Source: Litsea cubeba
Taxonomy: Eukaryota > Streptophyta > Magnoliopsida > Laurales > Lauraceae
Length of the DNA: 64,000 bases
Assembly: GCA_012931725.1 (NCBI GenBank)
Contig: CM022944.1
Coordinates: forward strand, 38,166,094 to 38,230,093
Direction of reading: 5' to 3'
Below the pieces are notes generated by a model. The model was given only the letters and a program-made list of their open reading frames with translations, searched no databases and was not told the DNA's origin. Of this stretch, positions 24,101 to 36,100 are shown piece after piece (position 1 is the stretch's first letter; the number at the start of each line of letters is the position of its first letter). Both the position numbers and the translations under genes were made by a program.

Positions 24101-27100
24101 AAAGGCCCTGCTGGGTATTTTTTTTAACTTTAACGCTGAGCGGGGGATATCCCTGCTCATTTCCCTTAACAAACCGAAAACCCAAAAATTCATCTTCTCC
24201 CATATCAGATTGAAGAAGGAAGGAAGAACTGAACCCTAACCCTAAAATGAAGATGATGCAGATCTTCGTCAAAACCCTAACAGGCAAAACCATAACCCTA
24301 GAAGTCGAATCCTCTGACACCATCGACAATGTGAAATCCAAGATTCAGAACAAGGTGGGCAGTCCCCCGGACCAGCAGCGCCTGATCTTTGCCGGAAAAC
24401 AACTCGAGGATGACCGGACCCTCGCCGACTACAACATCCAGAAAGAGAGCACCCTCCACCTCGTCCTCTGCCTCCGTGGCTGCATGGCCAAGAAGAGGAA
24501 GAAGAAGACCTACACCAAGCCCAAGAAGATCAAGCACAAGAAGAAAAAGGTCAAGCTCCCCGTCCCAACTGAAACCACCTTGAGAGAGACAATACTTTGG
24601 TGGGCGGGGATATCCCCGCTCACAGCACTAACAGAGGCAGGGATATCCCTGTTCACAGCACTAATTTGGGCGGGGATATCCCCGTCCCAACTGAAACCAG
24701 TCTTTGAGAGACAGCACACACAGTACTCTGGTGGGCGGGGATATCCCCGCTCACAGCACTAAAAAAAGCAGGGATATCCCTGTTCACATCACTAATTTGG
24801 GCGTGCACTGTCTTCTTCTTCCTCACATTCTGGAATCTGATTTCTGCAACTGTAGAAGTTCTAATCTGAACCCAGATGAAAAGACCCAAATCTCCCCTCA
24901 AAATGATGAATCCAAGCACAATAACTTTTTAATCCTTGCAGATCCCAGAAAACCCTTTTACTTTGTAATAAGAAAAACCCCAAATTCCAGCTGGGAACTC
25001 TAGATTCAATCCTTAAAACCCATCTTTCGAAAATATAAGAATCTGAATGTGGAAAAAGCTCCTGTTCTAGAAGATCTGCATCTTCTTCGTTTTAGGGTTA
25101 GGGTTAGGTTCTTACTTCCTTCCTCGATCTGATATGGGAGAGGATGGATTTTTGGGTTTTGAATTTTGTTTAAGGGAAAGGAGCGGGGATATCCCTGCTC
25201 AGAGAAGAAAAGAAAAAAAAAACCAAATTAGGCTTTTGAGACTACTGTGGTCATTATAAGATGTTCATGGTGCTTTTGGCTATTGACAAGTCTTAAAGGA
25301 TTTTTCAGGTAAAATCCTCTAAACTTATTTAACTATTTACATATATCATTTTATTATATATTAATATATGTCATGTTGTTCTTGATATAATTGTATGATA
25401 GACTTATTTGTCATTGTATTTATACTGCTATAAATGGGAAAAGGGATGGTTATGAATAACTACTTGTTTATTTTTTTTCTTTTAATTTTTAATTATTTTT
25501 TATTTTTATTAGAAAAATAAAAAAAATCCAACGATTCACATTGAACAACCTATAATCAATCCAACCCCTTCACTCACTACCACCCCATTAATTGGCATAG
25601 GCCCAAAATTTGACACTCGTCCAATTGCTACTCACCATTGGATTAGAATCAAATAAAATTACACCTTATAAAACCATTAAAACTTGAGGGCCAGAAATAA
25701 TAGGGATAGGATGATCTAATGGGGTTGATATTTTGTATATCCCTAAGTCTCATTTAGATCTTCTGATCCCCCACCTCCCCCATGATTGGCATAGCCCTGG
25801 GTGAGCCCCACAAGGCAGTGCACATGATCAGCACTCACAGATGGTGCTTGACAGAGAGTGACCCTTAATGGTACATATGGGAAATGTTCATGTACATCCT
25901 TACGATGAGAACTTCCAACGGACCCACCTTATGATCCATCCGAACCATTCACATACATAGGACCCCCTGATAGTGACAGGACCCTGTTGTTTGCACCCAC
26001 CAAATGGACACGGACCGTTGGACAGAGGATCATTTTTTTTGTTTCTTTTAACATAAAGTCCACTGGTTTTCTGTTCTTTTAACATAAAGTCATTAAACTT
26101 GTGGAACTTGGATCTCTGTGCAAGGTCCAGTCCGCCCAAGGTCTACACAAGAATACTTTGCTATCAGCAATTCCGACCAAGGACTTCCTCCGCCCAATAA
26201 CCTGTAGTGAGCTTGAAACAGTGTTGACATATATGATAAGTTGGTCGGCTCTAACGCATCGGTGACAGAGAGCACAACGCCACCAGCTGGAGCAAGCTTC
26301 CCACGTTGAAGGAAAGGGGCTCACCATTGCTGAGGAGGAATCCCTCCTCTTCTCCTTCGTCAATCAAATCATGTCATTGTTTCACTCCTGTAGTGAGCTC
26401 AAATGAATAAGTGGAGGATTGAATCGAGATTAATTACGGTTTTCAATTTCTCTTGTTTTGCAAATTCTAGGGTTTTGTGGAAGGGGAGGGGAGAGGTAGT
26501 ATCGGTTTTGGAGTGATGACTTAACAAGTGGAAGAGAGGTTATAGGGCCTTTGTTGAGTTTAGTCAAAACAAGAGAGACATGAGCACGCTAAGCTGGACT
26601 CAGCTTGGAGAGAAGGGAACACTAGATGTAGGTTGGAATCATCCAATGGAGTGTCAGCCGCACAACAGCATGCATCCAGGTTTGCAAGGGAGGGATCATA
26701 TGTGTGTGTGCATTATTCTGGCGAGAACCAGGAACTATCCCCAAAAAATATCATGCAAACTCGCCTATGAGACCCACCTACGGGCCATTGCAATTCAAGT
26801 GGGCTGGTGGGAGGATCTGAATAAAAACTAGGGGCATGTAAAATATCAACACCATTATCCTAAACCCTCATCTATGATCAAGTTTAGATGTTTTATAAGG
26901 CATCATTTTTTTTTTTCCTCTTTTTATTTCAATCCAACTTTGAGTAATGGGTGGATGAGGGGTTTAAGCTTGGGGCAATCCATTGGGGGCAGTGAGTGAG
27001 GAGGCTAACTTGATCATGGGTGGGCCAAGTGACCCAAAAAACAAAGTGTACAGCACTCATCTAAATATTTCTATATATACATATTATCCAAAAGGGTCTA

Positions 27101-30100
27101 GAACTTTTAGACCCAAGACAATGATCCACCTTGTAGCTCCCACCCCCCAATTTCTCCACTTTGTGCATGTGCCTCAGCATTTTTTTCGTGAATTTGCATC
27201 AGATCAAATTGGGAAAACTGAGTTTTTTCTTTTTCTTCGATTGATCACACAAAAGCATGAAACTCTGGAGATCATGGGTTCAAAATTCATTCATGTGCAT
27301 GTTAACCATCTTTATTTCCTAGATAATCAAATCCTACCCCTTAACATGTTTGAAAGAAACGAAATAAAGAGCACACAAAGGAAAAGTAGCGCATAGAAGT
27401 GGTGCACAGCCGCTCAAGGCCCTGTTTCTTTAGTGGAATTTCTGCCAGGAATTCACCATGTCCAGAAATTCCTGGACATGATGTGACAAGCTGTCCCCTG
27501 GAATTTCTGAATTCCATGTTTCTTTACTGACATTTCTGGATTTCAGCCACCTTTTGACCTTTGGGAATCCAGGAATTCCACTCCCTATGCATTTTTGTGG
27601 AATTCCTGGATGCTCAAGCCCAAAGAGGCATCCAGGAATTCCACGTTGTCCGAGAATTCAGGAATTCCCAGGACAGAAATTCCTGGAATTCCAGCAAAGA
27701 AACAGGCCCCAAGTCTGAGCCCAAACCAGTGGACACCAAAGCTCCATGAGGGCCTGGCGCACGATGTGGAATTGCCCAAAGGGCTTGGATGGACCTGTGG
27801 GTCATCCAGTGCATCAGGGTATGTATAAAGCCCAATCTCAAAGGATCGTTGGGTTGTATAATCCACCTAGACCCACTATCCATTCATCATGGGGCCTACA
27901 GTTGGGTCTAAACTGTAAACCCATAACTCATGGTTACAAATCCCATAGGTTCGATCAAAACTGATGCAAAGCTAAGATAAGGGTTTGGATCAGAAGTGCC
28001 AAAGCACATAAATCACCGTCTCCAACGAGACTTTCACACAAAGCGGTGGACCAAAATCATATTAAACTCATAACTAACTTTAACACCCTACAATGCTCAT
28101 ATAAATAGGAAAAGAAACCTTTGAGGCTAAGAGTCCCAATCAAACTAGGAAACTAAACAAGGAATCCTAATGAAATTAGAATGCTAATAATCCTAATTAC
28201 AACTCAATAATAAAATAAATAAAAAAATCCTTAGATTTTCTTGGGTCCCACATGTGGGCCACGGGTCTTGCAGCAACAGTTTATTGGCTTTGCATCAAAA
28301 GCCCTCCAAAAATCCAATGGCTTCCACAATGCGATCTTCTTATCTTCTTGGTCTTATTCGGTCATATCCTGTCGTTATGCATTAGATGGATTACCTCCTT
28401 GGATAGCCCCGAGTTGCACCCCATTAAACATGTTATTTTTCATTTTATTTTTTTCATAATAAGGATTCATAAGCGGTGTACATGATTGATAAATGACACA
28501 ATCAAGCAAAAATACATAAATGACATACAAGGCTGATGGTAGTTTCAGCTTTTAAGTTAATACATGATACTGGAATGAAGTGATTTTGCACCCATCTACA
28601 GTATAAGATTTTACTTAACTTTAAAAAAAAAAAAAAAAAGTTCAGACATGATCTCAGACTTTTTCAAAGCAAATCAATAATGCCAGATGTTCACATAAGC
28701 ATTCTGAACCAAGCACTGACACATATATTAAGTTGCAACATACCAGAGGATGAGGGTTAATTTAAATATAAATGGTTAATTTAAATATAAAAAACTCACA
28801 TGTTAAAATGGAAAATATACAAATCTACTGATGAAAAAAGTAGTACTATGATGGCCTAGAAGTCCTCGTGTAAACAAGTTCAAATGAACATCATTAAGCA
28901 GTGTCGGTTGATAAATGACATACAAAGTGGACAGTAGCTTAGGTTTTTAAGTACAATTCCATTTGACATGTGGGTACTAGAATAAAGTGGTTTGTTGGCT
29001 TTATAATGTGTTAGCAGGAGATGGCTGCAAATTATAACAAATATTATTCGTTCTATCAGTCTCAAATTAGCAAAATCCAGATTTTAGTTCTTTGACTAAT
29101 ATTAACTATGACAATGCTATGCTATTTGTTTTCAGGGAAACATATATGCTGATAATATAATTCTTACACATGCATACTAGCCTTCATTACATTCTTTTTC
29201 ATCAAAAAAAATCACCGAATAAGCACTGCTAATTATAGACTAATCTTCTCTATGTTTAGTGGTATCTTAACGACTAATCTTCTCTATGTTTAGTGGTATC
29301 TTAACGATCCTTGTTCTGAGAAGGATTCCCACAATTTAAGATAATCCTGATCACTTACAATATAAAGATCTTTGAAAACGACAGGAACAATAACAAATCT
29401 GTATAATTTTGTTACTGAAAATTACACCAAAAATACTAAGATCAAAAAATCAACATCAAAATATATAGTAGAAAGGTTAAGTAAAATAAGAAAATAGGAT
29501 CACACCTAATCCTACAAGAACTTAATAAACTTAATGATCTTTAGAGATTATCATAATCCAAAACACGTTCTAATATATCTAGCAACTACAACCTTCCTAA
29601 TACATGCTCTGATCACCCTCTTGCAATTGAATGGTCTTCCAAGAAAGGATCGTGTAAGTGGTTACAAATATTATCTCGATCTCTTGAAAAGAGTTATAGA
29701 CATATCTCTGGACTAATGCCCATTGTGCTATGCTGGAGGTCGCTGCCTGCCTGTGAAGCCCATCATTGTTGCATCCCAATCGATTTGGGTCTGTCAGAGA
29801 CGGCATACCAGATCTAATATGATACGATTTCTCCCAAAAGCATACGAAGTAGGATCACAAGGCTTGAATGATTATGTGGATAAGGGAGGTTCACAGATGA
29901 ACATAGGAAGATGAAGATTTTATTCAGACAAAAAAAAACTTAATGCTGGTAAATAAAATAAGAAATAGGAGATGGGGGACGGGAAAAAGAAGATTGTGTG
30001 GTGGTTATTGGTTTGGGCTTTGATTCTGGGCAAGATTTTGGACTGATTCGAAAGGGAATTGGGTCTTTTTTGAAGTAGCGGTAGGGTATGAAACAAAGGC

Positions 30101-33100
30101 AGACAATGGGCTTCGGACTGGGGAATTCTAAAAGCAAACAAAAGTTTCCGTGAAAGGGGCTTCTTTGATTACTGTAAATACAGCAAATGTAATCACAATG
30201 TCTGTGTTATTAAGCAAGGGCTTAATGAAAGGATTGAAATTTTGGGTGGAAAGATTACGGTTTTTCCATTCATTAAAAAATAAAATAAATAAATAAAAAG
30301 ATTAGAGTTTAAACAGTGGTTGTATACAGTTTAATTAGGGCATGTCTCAATAAATTGTGGGGGCTATATATGATTTTTCAAACTATGAAAAGGAATCTCC
30401 AAACAAACTTCTTATAGATTCCAAGCAAACTTCAGATCATGTGGAGTCTTCCCCAAAGGAAATCTAAGGAGTCATTGTACAAGGAAAAAGTGGGTTATTT
30501 ACCAAAACAAGATGTGGGGATGAATCGAATTGAAATGAGATTTGCTCGTGTAAACTACAGGAGAATAATAAATTCATACACTTTTATTGAGAGATACACG
30601 CCAATATAGAGTATAATGGTTTGAGTAAACTGAATAAACAAGTTCAAATCTAATCCTATCAATATCTTGACAGACCACATGATCTGAAGAGATCTTACTG
30701 TAATCCTAAACATATACAAATGTATCATTTTAAACAGGAAAAAAAAAATTAGCATTACCAGACATAAAAAAAAATTAAAAAATAAAAACTTGGGTCGTCA
30801 ACAGAACACTTTTTTTTTTATTGGTAACAGTAGAATTTCATTAAAGAAAAAGATTACAACTTAGGAAATAGCAAGTCAACAGAACACATTAACAAGCATT
30901 CTATCCAAACACTAACATATCCTAACAAGCTATATACAAAAAGTCGATGCGGATATAATAGTATGAGGGATGGGCATATACAGAGTTGAAACTTTATCAA
31001 ACTAAACAAAGGCAAAAGTGCCCATTTGGAACAAAAGTTGAAGGATTAGAATCAACGAAGATGAAAGCCTTGAAAACGGTTGATAAGAGAAAAAATGGAT
31101 AGATGAAAAAAAAATTCTTGTTGGAGCTCGTCAAATCCCAAAAGGATAACAGCAAAGGAGAGCCAATGCATTTCATTCCTAGGGAGAAAGTCCAGCTGAA
31201 CCCTTTCCGACACAAAATCGTCCAAAACTAACCAATTGCAAAATGGAACCCATGGTTCTTCTGATTCAATAATTAACATACACTAAGATAGATCCCAAAA
31301 GGCAAAAGGCACAGAGCATTCCAAAAATAAACTGCTCACTCAGCAAAATGCTCAACATCAAAATGCAAGCTTACCTCCCTCGCCAGCGCTCTTTGTTGAT
31401 GAATGACTTGTCTGAGAGAATATCTTTTACCAGGCACAATTAAATCACTAAAATTCTCGCCCAAAGGAACTTTCGAAGGGATTATGTAACCAATTGCATG
31501 ACCTTGTCCAGGGCAATCCAACCAACCTATAATATCAATCAACATGACAATGTGAAGATAACAAACCAGAGCACAATAAAAAGAAAAGGTAAAACTTCAA
31601 CCACATCATGAAAACAGCATTATATATATTGAAGCAGCCGCCCTTTCGCTAAGAGCTGCCATGTCATCTCCTAATCTCCTTCGGAGTTATACAGTTTCCA
31701 CTTATAAGAATCCTCTCTTACTTTTTTTTATGAAAAAGGTAAAATTTATTACTCCAAAAGAAAGAAACAAAAACTAAGACAAAAGCAGCTTATACAAACA
31801 CGAAGTAACAAAATTAAATAAACACCTACCAAAACAATTAAACATAAAAGGAAATAGAAGATCGAACAACTCCCTCCTTTGCTAGATCATCCACAATTAT
31901 ATTTGTCTCTTAAAACATGACGAAAAGTAGCCCCCAGCTGTCTCGAAAGATCTTGAACCTCCTACACCCAATCTGCCAATCTCTAAGAATAAGAAATCTT
32001 CCCAGACGTCCACCGAATAGCTGAAAAAGACTCACCTTCAATAATTGATTAACATCCTCCCAAGCTTCGAAGCTCATGCCATCCTACTAGAAGAGCATAA
32101 ACCTCGGCTTCATTAGCATCTAGACAATTTAGAGGCCCTAAATAACTCATCACCACAATACCACTAGGATCCCTAATAACACCTCCAATACCTCCTTGAT
32201 TTGGCTCGACAAAACATCCATCAAAATTAAGCTTAAGGATCCCCACAAGAGGAGACAACCAAGAAGCTTGAAGCCGATTTTTAGCATGTCGGACCCCATT
32301 AACAACTGCTGCCCAAGATCTATTGAGATCTTCCAGAGGGACCCCTCAAATTCCTCTCTCTTACTCACCCATTCCGAAACAGACCAAACAATAGAATCTA
32401 CAACTTCCTCCACAGATTTAATTTATTTCTGAAGATTCTATTATTCCTCTACAGCCACAATTTCCAAAGAGTTGCATATAAAATTGATTTCAACAGAAAT
32501 TTTTCCACGCACAAACTTGCACCCCAAATGCCACTGGCAAAAGAGATCATCAAAGGTCCCTAGGATAACCTATTGCATCTCAAACATATTAAAAAAGAAT
32601 GCCCAAATTCTGTGAGGAAAAAAAAAACAATGAATCATCAAATGATTAACCATTTCCTCATCTTTTAAGCACATATGACACCCATTAACGATAATATGAT
32701 TTTCCTTCTCAGATTATCAATGGTGAGGATTTTATGCCACCGCACTATCCAACAAAAAGCCAATACTCTTGGCGGAATAGATTTATCCCAAAAGCTCTAC
32801 CAACCTTCCACTCTATTATAAGAGTTGCAGATGATTTTAAAAAAAAAAAGATTTCACTGAGAATTTACCTTTAACATTCAGATTCCAAATCATAGAATCA
32901 CTTCTGCCAACTGAAACGTAGACCTTATCTAGCATGCCAAGCAAACTAGTAAGGTCTAAATTTCTCTATCTATTAGATTCCTGTGGAAGCATAAATCCCA
33001 AACTACAACACTACCCAACAAGTGAAAATTTCCCGCGACAAAAATATTGTCTCCTATCCAGCAAATAAAGATTAGGAAAAAGAGTATAAAGCACATTCTA

Positions 33101-36100
33101 CCCACACCATTCGTCATGCCAGAAACGGATTCTATGCCCATCATGAGACCTATAATGAATCTGCTGAATAAGGTCGTCCTTAATGGACAAAATAGAATTC
33201 CATAAGCCTGAAACATTAGATATCTGGCTCGGCACATCCCAACCATCATTCCCCACCTTATATTTTTGGATTAGAATCTAACGCCACAGCCTTGACCCGG
33301 TTCCCCTATCCTCCAAAGCCACTTCCTAAGTAACGACTTGTTAACTTTAGCGATGGAATGGACGCCCAAACCAGCTTGACCAATAGGTTTACAAGCTGTC
33401 TCCCACCTCACCAAATGATACCTTCTATTCTCGATAGAATCATTCTAGAGAAAATCTCGTTGATTTTTTTCAATCCGATGCATCACTCTCAGGACATCTA
33501 AAACAAGACAAATAGAATATAGGAATATTTGCCATAATTATCTTCAGTCCTGATAATAATTCAAACCACTTCAAAATCAATTTAAGCGTATCCATCTGAC
33601 CCACCGAAGAATGACAAAAAGCAATAGTATCATCTGCAAATTAAAGATGAGTAACCTCATAATGAACATTTTCAATAGCAAATCCAGTGAGCAACCTAAC
33701 TTGTTTGGCTTTTTCCATTCAAGCATGCAAAGCTTCTAGAACAATAACAAAAAAAACATAAGATATAAGGGATCTCCTTGCCGAAGCCCTCTTGGGCTCT
33801 AGAAATATCCTTTAGGAAAACCATCCATAGTAATCAGAATCCTACGATTCGTATCCCGAATCCCGATTTGTATCCCGAATCTTAAGGAAAACAATTCGTA
33901 TCTATGCAATGAATCCCATTTACAGATAAATCTGAGGATTCAGTTGTGAATCCTACGATTCAATACTCCTTTCATCGAATCTTACGATTCAAGCGATTCA
34001 CCTAAGCGAGAATAGGTACAACCAATAAGCTAATATTAATATTCTTTTTTCTTTTAGCGCTTTTATTTTGAAAAGGTTATTTAGTAGTTAATGAAACATC
34101 CTAAGATTTTTTCGTGGCTTTGATGAGGTTTAAAGATGAACAAAGAACATGCATTTAATTAAAACGTTCAATTGTACGTGTGGTGCTTGTCTATATCTTC
34201 TTCTTTTTTAATCTAATATGGCTCTTTTCTTCATGAACACTTTCTTAACTTCAAGAGATATCCTACCATGTAAGATTGATGGTTTGGATTTTATTTTAAT
34301 TTTTATATTATGATTTAAAGATAATAAAATATATATATTGATACCTTAAACTCATTTAACTATTTACACATCATTTCTTTCATATCTACTATACTTTTAT
34401 AAAAGAGAGCAAGATGCACAACTTTTTACTTTTTTTTCACTACACACTTGCCCAATCAAATGCAAGATGTGGGCCCCACTTAAGATAATAATAATATAAT
34501 CTATATTATTATTACCCTTCTAAAAGATAAGAACTTGGGCCCCACTTATATAATAACAATAAGATTATAAAAGAGAAGAACTTGTGTGGGCCCCACTTAG
34601 CTAATAATAATATAATCTCTATATTATTATTACTCTTCTAAAAGATAAGAACTTAGGCCCCACTTATATAATAACAATAAGATTATAAAAGATAAGAACT
34701 TGTGTGGGCCCCACTTAGCTAATAATAATATAATCTCTATATTATTATTACCCTTCTAAAAGATAAGAACTTGGGCCCCACTTATATAATAATAATTTGA
34801 TTATAAAAGAGAACTTGTGTGGGCCCCACCTATATAATAATAATATAATCTATACATTATTATTATTATTATTATTATTTCTCTATCTCTATCTCTATAT
34901 CTATATCTATATCTACTTCTATCTATATCTATACCTCTATACCCTTATATAAAAGAGAGTAAAGTGTAATACTTTTTCACTACACACCTCCCCAATAAAA
35001 TGCAAGATGTGGGCCCACTTTGTGCTCTCTATCTCTCTATCTATCTATCTACTCTTATAAAGAGAACAAAATGACAATGCTTTTCACTACACACCATGGC
35101 CCACTTATAATTTTCACTAAAGAGTAGTACTTTTTCACTACACATCTACTTCTATCTACTCTTATAAAAGAAACAAAATGACAATGCTTTTCACTATACA
35201 CCATGGCCCACTTATAATTTTCACTAAAGTGTAGTACCTTTTCACTACACACCTGCCCAATAAAATGCAAGATGTGGGCCCCACTTAGTATGATTATTTT
35301 TCACTACACACCTGACCAATAAAATGCAAGATGTGGGCCCCACTTAGTATTATTATATTATATTTATAGATATGCCCAATAAACTGCACGATGTGGGCCC
35401 CTCTTAGTATTATTATTTTTCACTACACACCTGCCCAATAAAATGTAATATGTGGCCCCACTCAGTATTATTATTTTTCACTATACACCTGCCCAACAAA
35501 ATGCAAGAAAAGGAATCAAGTGTATTTTACTTACTACCTTTTCGGTGTTCAATACTTATAATTTTGTGGGCACTTTAAATACTTCGCCATCAGCTTAAAA
35601 ATCAGTTTAAAAGTCGTGACAAAAGGTATTAGCTAGCTTGCCACTTTTGTTATTGTTGCTGGTGGCCAGTTGGTGGTTGTGTTATAATTCAAAGAACCAA
35701 ATTGACTACACACGAGAGAATTCACATTCTTTTTTTTTTTACCTAAAACAATGCTAATTGTGCAAATAGTTTCTATTTATTTATTTATTTTTATTTTTAT
35801 TTTTTTGGTGGAAGTAAAAGATACTTGAGTGGTATTTGTATTTGAAATTTGAGAGTTAAGAACATCAAGGCTCCGGCAGGTTTCCAGAAGATATGAGATT
35901 ATTTTCTTTATACGGATGTAACCCCTTGTTATTATTTTTTAAATATTAACCCTTCAGTCTTTTGTACACTAACCTTAAATATTTGTAATTTGATGTTCCT
36001 TTAGTTGTATATTATTTATTAAGGCCTTTGAAAAAGGTATAGGGACCTCCAAAACTTATAAGCAAATCCCATATATACAAGTACTGCGTTTGCATTATTG

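Larger units (their letters stand above)
24019..25319 (+). mobile_element. Pack-MULE (Mutator-like) carrying a ubiquitin-RPS27a fragment
   Basis: The ends are GAGGATTTTACC on the left and GGTAAAATCCTC on the right, a perfect 12-bp terminal match. They open long inverted repeats of about 250 bp (24019-24267 and 25070-25319) with a few differences. The flanks are an exact 9-bp duplication, TAAACTTAT, at 24010-24018 and 25320-25328, the length expected of Mutator elements. The uninterrupted target site is seen in the paralogous element near 34345. No transposase is present. The cargo is the 5' part of a ubiquitin-eS31 gene. Seven copies of a GGGGATATCCCC-like palindrome occur, one in each arm and five in the middle. 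Confidence 0.95.
23505..25540 (+). mobile_element. MITE-like element, copy 1, split by a Pack-MULE
   Basis: Segments 23505-24018 and 25320-25540 are collinear with 33835-34384 and 37961-38160. Shared landmarks are ggaaaacaattcgtatctat, atgaaacctc/atgaaacatc, acatgcatttaattaaa-type text, gtgtaagattgatggtttgg and gataccttaaact on the left, and gtcatgttgttcttgatata on the right. The left terminus catagttatcaaaat resembles the complement of the right terminus of copy 2. The right end of this copy is truncated. The Pack-MULE at 24019-25319 interrupts it. Confidence 0.75.

Noticed and set aside
24247..24762. A working ubiquitin-ribosomal fusion gene
   Set aside because: The diglycine is lost, ubiquitin has several substitutions, eS31 lacks its zinc finger, and the end of the frame is repeat sequence inside a Pack-MULE.
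27585..27883. Several open frames in both strands
   Set aside because: They arise from the foldback MITE at 27418-27711 with its gaattcctgga words.
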